Shown in pieces: positions 52,097 through 61,751 of a stretch of 64,000 nucleotides of DNA. Source of the DNA: ChocPot-Mid sp043804925 (GTDB lineage Bacteria; Bacteroidota; Ignavibacteria; Kapaibacteriales; UBA2268); NCBI GenBank assembly GCA_043804925.1, contig JAZDIP010000047.1:62001-126000 (forward strand). Reading direction: 5' to 3'. The position numbers were made by a program, and so were the translations under genes. Numbering within the stretch: the first letter of the stretch is position 1; the number at the start of each line of letters is the position of its first letter. A model generated the notes under the pieces. The model made no database searches, had not been told where the DNA came from, and saw nothing but the letters and a program-made list of their open reading frames with translations.

Positions 52097-52621
52097 ATGA
52101 TTACAAAACAGAAAAAACAAGAAATAGTATCGGGTCTAATCGAAAAACTTAAAGGTGTCCAGGGAGTTTATGTGCTTGACTTTACCGGTGTAACGGTATT
52201 CGAAGCCATCAAACTTCGTCGAGCATTTAAAAATATTAATGTCAATTATGTCGTCGCTAAAAACTCTTTGATTAAAAGGGCTTTGAGCGATAGCCCGGAA
52301 TTGAAGATTCCGGATAACATATTTATTGGTCCTTCGGGGCTTGTTTTTAGTTATGATGACCCAATTGCTCCGGCTAAAGTCATCAGAGATATTTTTGATA
52401 AAGATAAAAGGCCGGCTCTCAAGGGGGCGGTTTTAGACGGTCAGTTTTTCGATGGTTCCAAACTCAAGGAGTTGGCATCTCTCCCGGGTAAAAAGGATAT
52501 GATGGCATCAATCGTTGGTAGTTTACATGCTCCAATTAGTGGAATAGTTGGTTCAATCAATGCGGTTATGAGAGATGTTGCCTATTTGGTTGAAGAGGTT
52601 GCCAAGAAGAAAGCATCTTAA
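52097..52621 (+). CDS. rplJ: 50S ribosomal protein L10
   Basis: A 174-residue L10, which anchors L7/L12 dimers to the ribosome. KLKGVQGVYVLDFTGVTVFE, then RAFKNINVNYVVAKNSLIKR and the C-terminal L7/L12-binding helix (SINAVMRDVAYLVEEVAKKK). Start ATG 52097 has a GGAT-rich but weak SD. It follows a leader hairpin and is followed by 7-base repeats and then rplL. Confidence 0.95.
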   Translation: MITKQKKQEIVSGLIEKLKGVQGVYVLDFTGVTVFEAIKLRRAFKNINVNYVVAKNSLIKRALSDSPELKIPDNIFIGPSGLVFSYDDPIAPAKVIRDIFDKDKRPALKGAVLDGQFFDGSKLKELASLPGKKDMMASIVGSLHAPISGIVGSINAVMRDVAYLVEEVAKKKAS

Positions 52622-52623
52622 AT

Positions 52624-52654
52624 AGTTGTCAGTTGACAGTTGTCAGTTGACAGT
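52624..52654. repeat. Heptanucleotide array AGTTGTC/AGTTGAC
   Basis: Four units (AGTTGTC, AGTTGAC, AGTTGTC, AGTTGAC) begin 3 bases after the rplJ stop, between rplJ and rplL. Same AGTTGAC unit as the array after cydB. Confidence 0.7.
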
Positions 52655-52721
52655 TTATTGTGAAATGATTTACATTTTAATATTTGATAACAATTTATAA
52701 TAATATTTAAAGGAGACTATA

Positions 52722-53105
52722 ATGTCAGAAATAGTACAGGAATTAGTTGAGAAGATTTCAAATCTTACTCTTATGGAAGCCGCAGAGTTGAAAAAAGAGT
52801 TGGAAGAAAAATTTGGAGTAACAGCCGCAGCACCGATGATGTTCGCGGGTGGAGCACCAGCGGCAGGTGGAACTGCAGAGCAGGAGGAGGAAAAGACTGA
52901 ATTCAATGTTGAGTTGACAGAGGTTGGAGACAAGAAGTTGAATGTAATTAAAGCGATTCGTGAGATTACGGGTCTTGGCTTGAAAGAAGCGAAGGACGCG
53001 GTTGAGAGTGCACCAAGCATTATCAAGGAATCGGCTACAAAGGATGAAGCCGAAGATATGAAGAAGAAGTTAGAGGAAGCAGGCGCGAAGGTTACTCTTA
53101 AGTAG
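52722..53105 (+). CDS. rplL: 50S ribosomal protein L7/L12
   Basis: A 127-residue L7/L12. N-terminal dimerisation helices (LVEKISNLTLMEAAELKKEL), an Ala/Gly-rich hinge (FAGGAPAAGGTAEQEE), and the C-terminal factor-binding domain (KLNVIKAIREITGLGLKEAK, DAVESAP). It recruits translation GTPases. Unlike its neighbours it has a strong SD (AGGAGA, 6-7 bases before the ATG), consistent with its fourfold copy on the ribosome. A terminator-like hairpin follows. Confidence 0.96.
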   Translation: MSEIVQELVEKISNLTLMEAAELKKELEEKFGVTAAAPMMFAGGAPAAGGTAEQEEEKTEFNVELTEVGDKKLNVIKAIREITGLGLKEAKDAVESAPSIIKESATKDEAEDMKKKLEEAGAKVTLK

Positions 53106-53128
53106 TGATATATTATTAGATTTTCTTA

Positions 53129-53177
53129 GGGGGAAAGCGGCTTTTCGGCTTTCCCTCGTTTTGCTTTTTTTAGTGAA
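53129..53177 (+). terminator. Attenuator-like terminator between rplL and rpoB
   Basis: GGGAAAGC (53131-53138) pairs with GCTTTCCC (53148-53155), extended by G-C and G-U at the base, 9-base loop, followed by T-rich sequence with a T run near 53165-53171. A partial terminator at this place is known in E. coli and adjusts rpoBC output relative to the ribosomal proteins. Confidence 0.75.
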
Positions 53178-53285
53178 TATACTGCAGAGTAATTGAGAAT
53201 GAAACGAAGGTCAAAGGTGATGGGATTTTATGTTTTTTTAAATAATGATTTTGGAAATTAAGTCAAATAGATAAGGAGTTGCTCG

Positions 53286-56200
53286 GTGGACAACATTATG
53301 AATAATCAAGGCGTAAATATTGGCAGCGATGGTTTAGTCAGGCATATTGAGAGGATTAACTTTTCTAAATCTAAAATGCTGCTGGATTATCCCGATTTAT
53401 TAAATGTACAGTTGAAAGCATATTCTGATTTTTTGCAGGATGAAGTGAGTCCTTCGAAGAGGAAGTTGCAGGGATTACAATTGGCATTTAATAATAATTT
53501 TCCGATTGAGGATCCTTCTTCGATTTTTCAGTTGGAGTTTTTGGAGTATAATATTGAAAAGCCAAAGTACAATGAGGATGAATGCCGAGAAAGGGAGTTG
53601 ACATTTGCCAAGCCATTGAAAGCAAAGTTGAGACTTTCGAGTAAAGCTGAGAGGGGCTCAGAGGATTATATAGATTCCATTGAGCAGGAGGTTTATTTGG
53701 GTAATATTCCTGCTATGACCAGTAGGGGTACTTTTATCATTAATGGAGCTGAGAGAGTTATTGTAACACAGTTGCACAGGAGTCCGGGTGTATTTTTTGA
53801 TGATGCTATGCATCCAAACGGTACACGGATTTATACTGCTAGAATTATTCCTTTCAGGGGTTCGTGGGTGGAGTTTATAACAGATATTCATGATGTTCTA
53901 TATGCATATATTGACAGGAAAAAGAAGTTTCCTGCAACAACTTTGCTAAGGGCTTTGGGTTTTTCCAGCGACGAGGATATTTTAAATTTGTTTGAGATAG
54001 CAGAAGATATTCCGGTAAAAAGTATAAATGAGGAGTTGTTGGAAAGAAGGGTTGCTTCTGATGTTATCGATATGAGTACAGGTGAGATTATAGCTACACG
54101 GGATATGATTATCGATGAGGAATTGCTTAGTAAGATGAAGGAAAGTGATATTAGTTCATTGAGGCTGTTTAAATATAAGGAGCAGGTTGACGAGCCCATA
54201 ATAGCAAGAACGATTGCCAAGGATACTACACGGAACAGGGAAGATGCTTTGGAAGCGATTTACAGGCAGTTGAGGTCGAGCGATGCACCGGATGTGGAGA
54301 CTGCTGCGGCGTTAGTTGAGAAGTTGTTTTTTAATTCGAAGAGGTACGACCTTGGAATAGTAGGGAGGTTCCGGATTAACGAGAAATTGAAGATGGGTAT
54401 TGATTATAATCATACAACCTTGACTGTAGAGGATTTTGTGGCGATAATTAAAAGGTTGATTCAACTGCATGACGACAAGCAGGGTGGAGATGATATTGAC
54501 CATTTGGGTAACCGGCGTGTAAGAACGGTTGGAGAGCAGTTAGGGACACAATTTAATGTTGGTTTGGCAAGGATGGCAAGAACGATAAGAGAAAGATTGG
54601 GAATTCATGATGGTGAAACTGTTACACCTGCAGAGCTTGTGAATGCTAGGACGATTAGCTCGGTGGTCAATCAGTTTTTTGGTACGAATCAGTTATCTCA
54701 ATTTATGGACCAGACAAATCCTTTGGCTGAGTTGACGCATAAAAGGCGAACTTCGGCTTTGGGTCCGGGTGGTTTGACAAGGGAAAGGGCAGGATTTGAG
54801 GTTAGGGACGTGCATTATACTCATTACGGGAGGCTTTGTCCGATTGAAACTCCTGAGGGTCCAAACATCGGTTTGATTTCATCGCTGGCAATTCATGCGA
54901 GGATAAATGATTTGGGATTTATAGAGACTCCTTATAGGAAGGTGGTGAATGGAAAGATTACTGATAAAGTGGAGTATTTAACTGCTGAAGATGAGGATAA
55001 GTATATTATTTGTCCTGTATCTAGTATGATTGACAAGAATGGTAAATTGATAGGAGACAGGATAAAGGCAAGGAAGGCGGGCGATTTTGTAATAGTGGGT
55101 GCAAAGGAAGTGGATTTTGTGGATGTTTCGACAGACCAGATAACGAGTGCCGCATCTTCTTTGATTCCTTTTTTGGAGCATGATGACGCTAACCGAGCAT
55201 TAATGGGTTCGAATATGCAGAGGCAAGCGGTACCTTTGTTAAAGCCGATGGCTCCAGTGGTGGGAACAGGTATGGAGGCGAAAGTGGCGAAGGATTCGAG
55301 AGCTTTGATTTTAGCAGAAGGGGATGGTGTTGTTGATTATGTTTGCTCGGAATTTATTAGAGTCAGATACGACGAAGCAAGAACTGAACGGGAGAGGATG
55401 ATAGAATTTGATTATAAAGGAGTTGTAACTTATCCTTTATTAAAGTTTTTCAGGACGAATCAGGATACGTGTATTACTCAAAGACCGATAGTGAGAGAAG
55501 GAGAACGGGTAGTTAAGGGAATGGCATTGGCTGACGGAGCATCAACAGAGAACGGGGAGTTGGCATTGGGAAGGAACGTAATGGTGGCGTTTATGCCTTG
55601 GAGCGGATATAACTTTGAGGACGCCATAATTGTGTCGCAGAGACTGGTGGCAGAGGATGTGTTTACATCGGTGCATATAGAGGAGTTTACATTGCAGGTG
55701 AGGGATACGAAAAGGGGTGAGGAGGAGTTTACAAGGGAAATACCGAATGTGAGTGAGGATGCAACTAAGGATTTGGATGAGGATGGAATAGTTAGAAGAG
55801 GTTCCAAGATAGTTGAAGGTGATATATTGATAGGGAAGATAACACCAAAGGGAGAGAGTGATCCAACACCGGAGGAAAAACTATTAAGGGCGATATTTGG
55901 AGATAAAGCAGGTGACGTGAAGGATGTGTCGTTAAAGGCAACTCCCGGAATAAAGGGTGTTGTTATCAATACTAAGCTATTTACAAGGAAGGTAGCCGGG
56001 GGAGACAAGGATGCGAAGACTGACGAGAAGAAGAGGCAGGAACTTATAAATAAACGTGAGAAAGAGGAATTGAGGGAATTGGACGCAGAGTATATCGAAC
56101 GTTTAGGGAAGTTGTTGGATGGTGAGAAGTTGTTGGGATTGCAATTGACAGACGGGACAAAGGTATTTCGCAGTGGGAAAAATATGAAAAAAGATGATAT

Positions 56201-57119
56201 ATTAGTGAAGTACAAGGAAAAGACATTAAAACCGGAACTGCTGGTATATTCTCAGGAAGTGAGTAATAAGGGGAGTATAAATGAGTTTTTCGAGGAGATG
56301 ACCAGGAATTACCAGAGAAAGAGAGATGATTTGATAGGAGAGAATCGGGCAGAACGTAGTAAGATAGTGGGAGGAGATGAGTTGCAACCGGGAATATTGC
56401 AAATGGCAAAAGTTTATGTTGCAAAGAAGCGAAAGTTGCAAATAGGTGATAAAATGGCAGGGAGACATGGAAATAAAGGAATTGTATCGAAAATAGTGCC
56501 AATAGAGGATATGCCGTTTATGCCGGATGGAACACCGGTGGATATAGTATTAAATCCATTGGGAGTACCATCCCGAATGAATTTGGGACAGTTATACGAA
56601 ACGGCATTAGGTTGGGCAGGAGAGAAGTTGGGGAGTAAATTTGCGACACCGATATTTGATGGAGCATCATGGGAGGATGTATGTGAATATTTAGAAAAAG
56701 CAGGATTGCCAAAGGATGGTAAAACAGTTCTATTTGATGGAAGAACGGGTAATGAATTTTCTGAGAGAATAACTGTGGGAGTAATTTATATGTTGAAATT
56801 ATCTCATTTGGTTGAAGACAAGATACATGCAAGGTCAATAGGACCATACTCATTGATAACACAGCAACCATTAGGAGGCAAGGCACAGTTTGGCGGTCAA
56901 AGATTGGGAGAGATGGAAGTATGGGCATTGGAAGCTTATGGAGCAGCTCATACATTGCAGGAGATGTTGACGATGAAGTCAGACGATGTACAGGGGCGAG
57001 CAAAGATGTATGAGGCAATAGTAAAAGGAGAAAATATGCCTGATGCGAGTATTCCGGAATCGTTTAATGTTTTGATTAGGGAATTACAGGGATTGTGTCT
57101 GGATGTGCATATTGAGTAG
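53286..57119 (+). CDS. rpoB: RNA polymerase beta subunit
   Basis: A 1277-residue beta subunit. GTG 53286 is chosen because AAGGAG ends 7 bases upstream; ATG 53298 would be 19 bases away. Conserved regions include MTSRGTFIINGAERVIVTQL, SQFMDQTNPLAELTHKRR (rifampicin region), PIETPEGPNIGLISSL, and IGDKMAGRHGNKGI with SRMNLGQLYE near the C-terminus. The DNA differs from flanking genes: Leu is mostly TTG, and AAG, GAG and AGG are frequent, producing long open frames on the opposite strand that are not genes. Expressed with rpoC. Confidence 0.98.
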   Translation: MDNIMNNQGVNIGSDGLVRHIERINFSKSKMLLDYPDLLNVQLKAYSDFLQDEVSPSKRKLQGLQLAFNNNFPIEDPSSIFQLEFLEYNIEKPKYNEDECRERELTFAKPLKAKLRLSSKAERGSEDYIDSIEQEVYLGNIPAMTSRGTFIINGAERVIVTQLHRSPGVFFDDAMHPNGTRIYTARIIPFRGSWVEFITDIHDVLYAYIDRKKKFPATTLLRALGFSSDEDILNLFEIAEDIPVKSINEELLERRVASDVIDMSTGEIIATRDMIIDEELLSKMKESDISSLRLFKYKEQVDEPIIARTIAKDTTRNREDALEAIYRQLRSSDAPDVETAAALVEKLFFNSKRYDLGIVGRFRINEKLKMGIDYNHTTLTVEDFVAIIKRLIQLHDDKQGGDDIDHLGNRRVRTVGEQLGTQFNVGLARMARTIRERLGIHDGETVTPAELVNARTISSVVNQFFGTNQLSQFMDQTNPLAELTHKRRTSALGPGGLTRERAGFEVRDVHYTHYGRLCPIETPEGPNIGLISSLAIHARINDLGFIETPYRKVVNGKITDKVEYLTAEDEDKYIICPVSSMIDKNGKLIGDRIKARKAGDFVIVGAKEVDFVDVSTDQITSAASSLIPFLEHDDANRALMGSNMQRQAVPLLKPMAPVVGTGMEAKVAKDSRALILAEGDGVVDYVCSEFIRVRYDEARTERERMIEFDYKGVVTYPLLKFFRTNQDTCITQRPIVREGERVVKGMALADGASTENGELALGRNVMVAFMPWSGYNFEDAIIVSQRLVAEDVFTSVHIEEFTLQVRDTKRGEEEFTREIPNVSEDATKDLDEDGIVRRGSKIVEGDILIGKITPKGESDPTPEEKLLRAIFGDKAGDVKDVSLKATPGIKGVVINTKLFTRKVAGGDKDAKTDEKKRQELINKREKEELRELDAEYIERLGKLLDGEKLLGLQLTDGTKVFRSGKNMKKDDILVKYKEKTLKPELLVYSQEVSNKGSINEFFEEMTRNYQRKRDDLIGENRAERSKIVGGDELQPGILQMAKVYVAKKRKLQIGDKMAGRHGNKGIVSKIVPIEDMPFMPDGTPVDIVLNPLGVPSRMNLGQLYETALGWAGEKLGSKFATPIFDGASWEDVCEYLEKAGLPKDGKTVLFDGRTGNEFSERITVGVIYMLKLSHLVEDKIHARSIGPYSLITQQPLGGKAQFGGQRLGEMEVWALEAYGAAHTLQEMLTMKSDDVQGRAKMYEAIVKGENMPDASIPESFNVLIRELQGLCLDVHIE

Positions 57120-57120
57120 T

Positions 57121-57190
57121 TTTAAGTGTTAAGTTTTAAGTGTTAAGTGTTAAGTGATAAGTGTTGAGTTTTTGAGTTGAGAGTTAAGAG
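57121..57190. repeat. Heptanucleotide array TTAAGTG
   Basis: Units TTAAGTG, TTAAGTT, TTAAGTG, TTAAGTG, TTAAGTG, ATAAGTG, TTGAGTT and degenerate tail fill most of the rpoB-rpoC spacer, starting 1 base after the rpoB stop. Confidence 0.8.
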
Positions 57191-57237
57191 TTTTTGTTGA
57201 AAAAGAAAATAATAAGAAAGTAAACAGGAGAACCAAG

Positions 57238-60200
57238 ATGTATAGTGCGGAATTACCAAAGAAGGGATTTACGAGTATATCCATAAAGGTGGCCTCACCG
57301 GACGATGTATTGAATAGGAGTCATGGAGAAGTTACGAAGCCGGAGACGATAAATTACAGGTCGTTCAGACCGGAAAAGGATGGCTTGTTTTGTGAGAAGA
57401 TTTTTGGACCGATACGGGATTGGGAGTGTGCCTGCGGTAAGTATAAACGTATAAGGTATAAGGGAATAGTATGCGACAGGTGCGGAGTTGAAGTAACTCA
57501 AAAGACAGTAAGAAGGGAACGGATGGGTCATATAATGCTTGCTGTACCGGTGGTTCATATATGGTTTTTGAGGTCATTGCCTAGTAAGTTGAGCGGATTG
57601 TTGGGAATGCCGACGAAGGATATAGAAAGGATAGTATATTATGAGTCGTATGTGGTGGTACAGCCGGGGAGTACGGGATTGCAGACGAAGGATTTGCTGA
57701 CGGAAGAGCAATATTTGGAGGTATTGGCATCGTTGAGTGAAGGAGAGTTAAAGTTGGAGGATGATGACCCGAATAAATTTATTGCTTTAATCGGGGGTGA
57801 AGCTGTGAAGGAAATGTTGAAGAAGGTGGATGCGAAACGGGATTATCTTGTATTGAAAGAACAGTTGAAGGATGAGAATTCACAACAGAGGAAGGGTGAA
57901 TTGTTGAAGCGGTTGCGTATATTGGATGCTTTCAGGAAGCAGGAGAGTGAGGAGTTGATGAATAAACCGGAGTGGCTGGTTTTAGATGTGATTCCTGTAA
58001 CGCCACCGGATTTGAGGCCATTGGTTCCTCTGGAAGGTGGAAGGTTCGCGACGAGTGATTTAAATGATTTATACAGGCGGGTGATAATACGTAACAACAG
58101 GTTGAAGCGTTTGATTGATATTAAAGCACCTGAAGTGATTTTAAGGAACGAGAAGCGGATGCTTCAGGAGGCAGTTGACGCTTTATTTGACAACAGTCGT
58201 AGAGCTGTGCGGAGTGAGAGCCAGAGGGCATTGAAGAGTTTGGCGGATACTTTGAAGGGTAAGACCGGGAGGTTCAGACAGAATTTGTTGGGTAAGAGAG
58301 TAGATTATTCCGGAAGGTCGGTTATTGTTGTTGGACCGGAATTAAAGCTATACCAGTGCGGATTGCCGAAAGATATGGCGGTAGAGTTGTTTAAGCCATT
58401 TGTTATAAGGAAGTTGATAGAACGTGGACATGTTAAGACTGTGAAGAGCGCAAAGAAGTTGGTGGAGCGGAAGACAAGCGAGGTATATGATATATTGGAG
58501 AAAGTTATTGACGGACATCCAGTATTGTTGAATAGAGCGCCAACTTTGCATAGGTTGGGAATACAGGCATTTCAGCCGAGGTTGATAGAGGGTAAGGCGA
58601 TACAGTTGCATCCTTTAGTTTGTACAGCATTTAATGCAGACTTTGACGGTGACCAGATGGCGGTACATGTACCGATAAGTTATGAGGCGCAATTGGAAAG
58701 TTTGTTGTTGATATTGGCACCGCATAATATTATGCATACGCAGAATGGGGACCCGATAGCGGTACCGTCTCAGGACATGGTTCTTGGAGTATATTATTTA
58801 ACGAAGTTGAGGAATGGGGCTAAGGGAGAGGGTAAGATATTTTCGGGAGTTGAAGAAGTTATAATAGCTTTTAATCATGAGCAAGTGGATATACATGCGA
58901 AGATAAGGGTGAGGATTCAGAAAGAGCAGACATCAGATGGTAAAATTCAGTCGGAAATGGTGGAGACAACAACCGGAAGAGTGTTGTTTAATGAGATTGT
59001 GCCAAAGGAGTTGGGCTTTTTAAATGAGTTATTGGCAAAAAAGCGATTGAGGCAAATAATAGGAATATGCTTTAGGAAAGCTGGCTTGGCAAAGACGGTT
59101 GATTTTCTAGATGCATTGAAGAATATAGGATTTAGTTATGCGACTAGAGGTGGATTGTCAGTTAGTATTTCTGATGTGTTGGTACCAAACGACAAGCAGA
59201 AGATTATAGACCTTGCACAAGGTAAGATAGATGAGATTGAGTTTGCGTATCAAAATGGGGTAATAAGTTCAGGGGAACGATATAATAAGATAATTGATAC
59301 ATGGTCAACTGCAACGAACAGGGTGGCTGATAAGTTATATACCGAGTTGGCGAAGTCACAGGATGGATTTAATGCGTTTTGGATGATGTTGGATTCGCAG
59401 GCGAGGGGTTCCAAGGAGCAAATTCGGCAACTTGCGGGAATGCGTGGATTGATGGCTAAACCGAAGAAGTCGCTTTCGGGTTCGACGGGAGAATTGATTG
59501 AGAATCCTATAATAGCGAATTTTAAGGAAGGTCTTTCGATATTAGAGTACTTTATATCTACGCACGGAGCAAGAAAGGGATTGGCCGATACTGCATTGAA
59601 GACGGCGGATGCGGGTTATTTAACGAGGAGGTTGCATGATGTTGCACAGGATATGATAATATCTGAAGATGATTGCGGAACGATTCGCGGAGTGGCTATG
59701 AGTGCTTTGAAAGATGGTGAGGAGATAAAAGAGCCATTGTATGAACGAATATTGGGAAGAGTAACTTTGGAAGATGTAATAGACCCGATAAGCGATGAAA
59801 TGATAACAAGAGCCGGTGAAGTAATTGACGAGGAAATTGCGAACAAAATAGAAGCATCTTCGCTTGAGACGGTAACAATACGTTCAGTATTGACATGTGA
59901 GTCTCGCAGGGGAGTATGTGCGAAATGTTATGGAAGAAATCTGGCGACAGGTCAGATAGTTGACACTGGGGAAGCAGTTGGAACAATAGCATCTCAATCA
60001 ATTGGAGAACCGGGGACGCAGTTAACATTAAGGACATTCCATACTGGAGGTACAGCTTTGTTGATAGCATCCCAATCATCTGTTTTGGCAAAATTTGACG
60101 GAATTATACAATTTGAGAATATAAGATTTGTTTCCTATCAGGGAGATGAAGATGAAACACAGATAGTGATTAGCCGAAGTGGTGTTATAAATATTGTAGA

Positions 60201-61560
60201 TCCTGACAGCAACAGGGTTTTAACAAAATATGATGCTACATACGGAGCTTTGCTTAAGGTTAAAGAGGGTGGCAAGGTTAAAAAAGGTGAAATGATATAT
60301 GAGTGGGACCCCTATAATTCAACAATTATTACTGAATTTTCGGGTCATGTGAAATTCAAGGATTTGTTGCCGAATGTAACTTATAGAGAAATTAATGACG
60401 AGCAAACCGGACATATAACAAAAGTAGTGATTGATTCTAAGGACAGGAGCAAATCTCCAACTATAGAACTGATTGACGAGAAGAATAACATATTAAAATC
60501 GTATAACATTCCAACGAAAGCACAATTAAGGGTTGAAGATAATGATTATGTCGGCGTTGGCACACCATTGGTGAAAATACCAAGAGATTTAGGTAGAATG
60601 CGTGATATTACGGGAGGTTTGCCGAGGGTAACGGAATTGTTTGAATCGAGAAGCCCGCAGAATCCAGCAACAGTATCCGAAATTGACGGATTTGTGAGTT
60701 ACGGGAAGCCAAAGAGGGGGCAAAGAGTTATCATCGTTAGGTCGCGAGACGAAAAAACTGAGATGGAGTATTTAGTTCCTATCGGTAAATATATTTTAGT
60801 TCAGGATGGTGATTTTGTCAGGGCTGGTGACCGGTTAACCGAAGGTTCAATCAATCCTCACGATATTTTAAGAATTAAAGGCCCAAACGCTGTTCAGGAA
60901 TATTTAGTTAATGAGATTCAGGAAGTTTACCGTATGCAGGGTGTGAAGATAAATGATAAGCATATTGAAGTAATAGTAAGGCAAATGCTCCAGAAGGCAA
61001 AGATAGTCGATTCGGGAGATTCATCCTTCCTTGAAAATGATAATATTGACAAAATAGTATTTTCCGATGAAAACGAAGAATTAAAGAGACAATTAGTAGT
61101 TACCGACCCCGGCGATTCGGGATTTCTCAAAGGTGATATTGTTTCAAGACGTAAAGTTCGGGAAGAAAATTTAAGTCTAAAGAAAAAGAATAAAAAGCCC
61201 GTTCAGTATCGTCCTGCTGAACCTGCTATAGGTGAACCGATTTTATTAGGTATCACTCAGGCATCTTTGACTACGGAAAGCTGGCTATCAGCCGCATCAT
61301 TCCAGGAAACTACAAGAGTTCTGTCCGATGCCTCGGTTGCCAGTAAAGTTGATTATTTGATTGGTCTAAAGGAAAACGTAATTTTAGGTCAATTAATACC
61401 TGCAGGTACAGGTTTAAGAAATTATCAGAAAATGAAGGTTATAAGCGAGGTTGGGAATATCTTTGGGAGAAACACTCAAATTGAAGAAGAAGAATCATTC
61501 TCAAGGTTCGAATCTGATTTTGATAAAAGAAAACCTGTCGGATTTGAACGTAAATTATAG
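57238..61560 (+). CDS. rpoC: RNA polymerase beta' subunit
   Basis: A 1440-residue beta' subunit with AGGAGA 9 bases before the ATG. N-terminal zinc site CACGKYKRIRYKGIVCDRCG, active-site loop NADFDGDQM at 466-474 with the catalytic Mg-binding Asp, bridge-helix region (ARGSKEQIRQLAGMRGLMAK), and a second zinc cluster CESRRGVCAKCYGRNLATG. The C-terminal clamp ends near VISEVGNIFGRNTQ. Codon use changes inside the gene: up to ~60.1 kb G-ending codons dominate as in rpoB; afterwards it returns to the A/T-ending style of other genes. Confidence 0.98.
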   Translation: MYSAELPKKGFTSISIKVASPDDVLNRSHGEVTKPETINYRSFRPEKDGLFCEKIFGPIRDWECACGKYKRIRYKGIVCDRCGVEVTQKTVRRERMGHIMLAVPVVHIWFLRSLPSKLSGLLGMPTKDIERIVYYESYVVVQPGSTGLQTKDLLTEEQYLEVLASLSEGELKLEDDDPNKFIALIGGEAVKEMLKKVDAKRDYLVLKEQLKDENSQQRKGELLKRLRILDAFRKQESEELMNKPEWLVLDVIPVTPPDLRPLVPLEGGRFATSDLNDLYRRVIIRNNRLKRLIDIKAPEVILRNEKRMLQEAVDALFDNSRRAVRSESQRALKSLADTLKGKTGRFRQNLLGKRVDYSGRSVIVVGPELKLYQCGLPKDMAVELFKPFVIRKLIERGHVKTVKSAKKLVERKTSEVYDILEKVIDGHPVLLNRAPTLHRLGIQAFQPRLIEGKAIQLHPLVCTAFNADFDGDQMAVHVPISYEAQLESLLLILAPHNIMHTQNGDPIAVPSQDMVLGVYYLTKLRNGAKGEGKIFSGVEEVIIAFNHEQVDIHAKIRVRIQKEQTSDGKIQSEMVETTTGRVLFNEIVPKELGFLNELLAKKRLRQIIGICFRKAGLAKTVDFLDALKNIGFSYATRGGLSVSISDVLVPNDKQKIIDLAQGKIDEIEFAYQNGVISSGERYNKIIDTWSTATNRVADKLYTELAKSQDGFNAFWMMLDSQARGSKEQIRQLAGMRGLMAKPKKSLSGSTGELIENPIIANFKEGLSILEYFISTHGARKGLADTALKTADAGYLTRRLHDVAQDMIISEDDCGTIRGVAMSALKDGEEIKEPLYERILGRVTLEDVIDPISDEMITRAGEVIDEEIANKIEASSLETVTIRSVLTCESRRGVCAKCYGRNLATGQIVDTGEAVGTIASQSIGEPGTQLTLRTFHTGGTALLIASQSSVLAKFDGIIQFENIRFVSYQGDEDETQIVISRSGVINIVDPDSNRVLTKYDATYGALLKVKEGGKVKKGEMIYEWDPYNSTIITEFSGHVKFKDLLPNVTYREINDEQTGHITKVVIDSKDRSKSPTIELIDEKNNILKSYNIPTKAQLRVEDNDYVGVGTPLVKIPRDLGRMRDITGGLPRVTELFESRSPQNPATVSEIDGFVSYGKPKRGQRVIIVRSRDEKTEMEYLVPIGKYILVQDGDFVRAGDRLTEGSINPHDILRIKGPNAVQEYLVNEIQEVYRMQGVKINDKHIEVIVRQMLQKAKIVDSGDSSFLENDNIDKIVFSDENEELKRQLVVTDPGDSGFLKGDIVSRRKVREENLSLKKKNKKPVQYRPAEPAIGEPILLGITQASLTTESWLSAASFQETTRVLSDASVASKVDYLIGLKENVILGQLIPAGTGLRNYQKMKVISEVGNIFGRNTQIEEEESFSRFESDFDKRKPVGFERKL

Positions 61561-61595
61561 AAAATTCTAATGAGTTGTTTGAGTATTTATACAAG

Positions 61596-61648
61596 AAATC
61601 ATTCGGTTTGAAAAGTATTAATTAATTTAATAACCGGATGATTTTTTT
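61596..61648 (+). terminator. Intrinsic terminator after rpoC
   Basis: AAATCATTCGGTT (61596-61608) pairs with AACCGGATGATTT (61632-61644), 12 of 13 pairs strict and one G-U/mismatch, followed by a run of seven T. It should end the rpoBC transcript before the str operon. Confidence 0.75.
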
Positions 61649-61720
61649 ATTTTAAAATTTTTATTATGATGACAATTTAAACAAAACCGGTATTAATTGA
61701 AAATTAATATTTGAATTTGT

Positions 61721-61751
61721 TTGTTTATTAAAAATATATTTCATAATTTTG
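61721..61751 (+). promoter_or_regulatory. Bacteroidota-type promoter of the str operon
   Basis: TTG at 61721-61723, 20 bases, then TAATTTTG at 61744-61751, 55 bases before rpsL. The surrounding 19 bases (61739-61757) are identical to the promoter core upstream of tRNA-Tyr, including the bases just past the -7 box. Confidence 0.7.

Noticed and set aside
55478..57018. Long minus-strand open frames inside rpoB (about 245, 152 and 166 codons)
   Set aside because: They lie fully opposite conserved rpoB coding sequence, have Ser/Leu/Pro-rich composition typical of antisense frames, and are explained by the G-ending codons of rpoB removing antisense stops.
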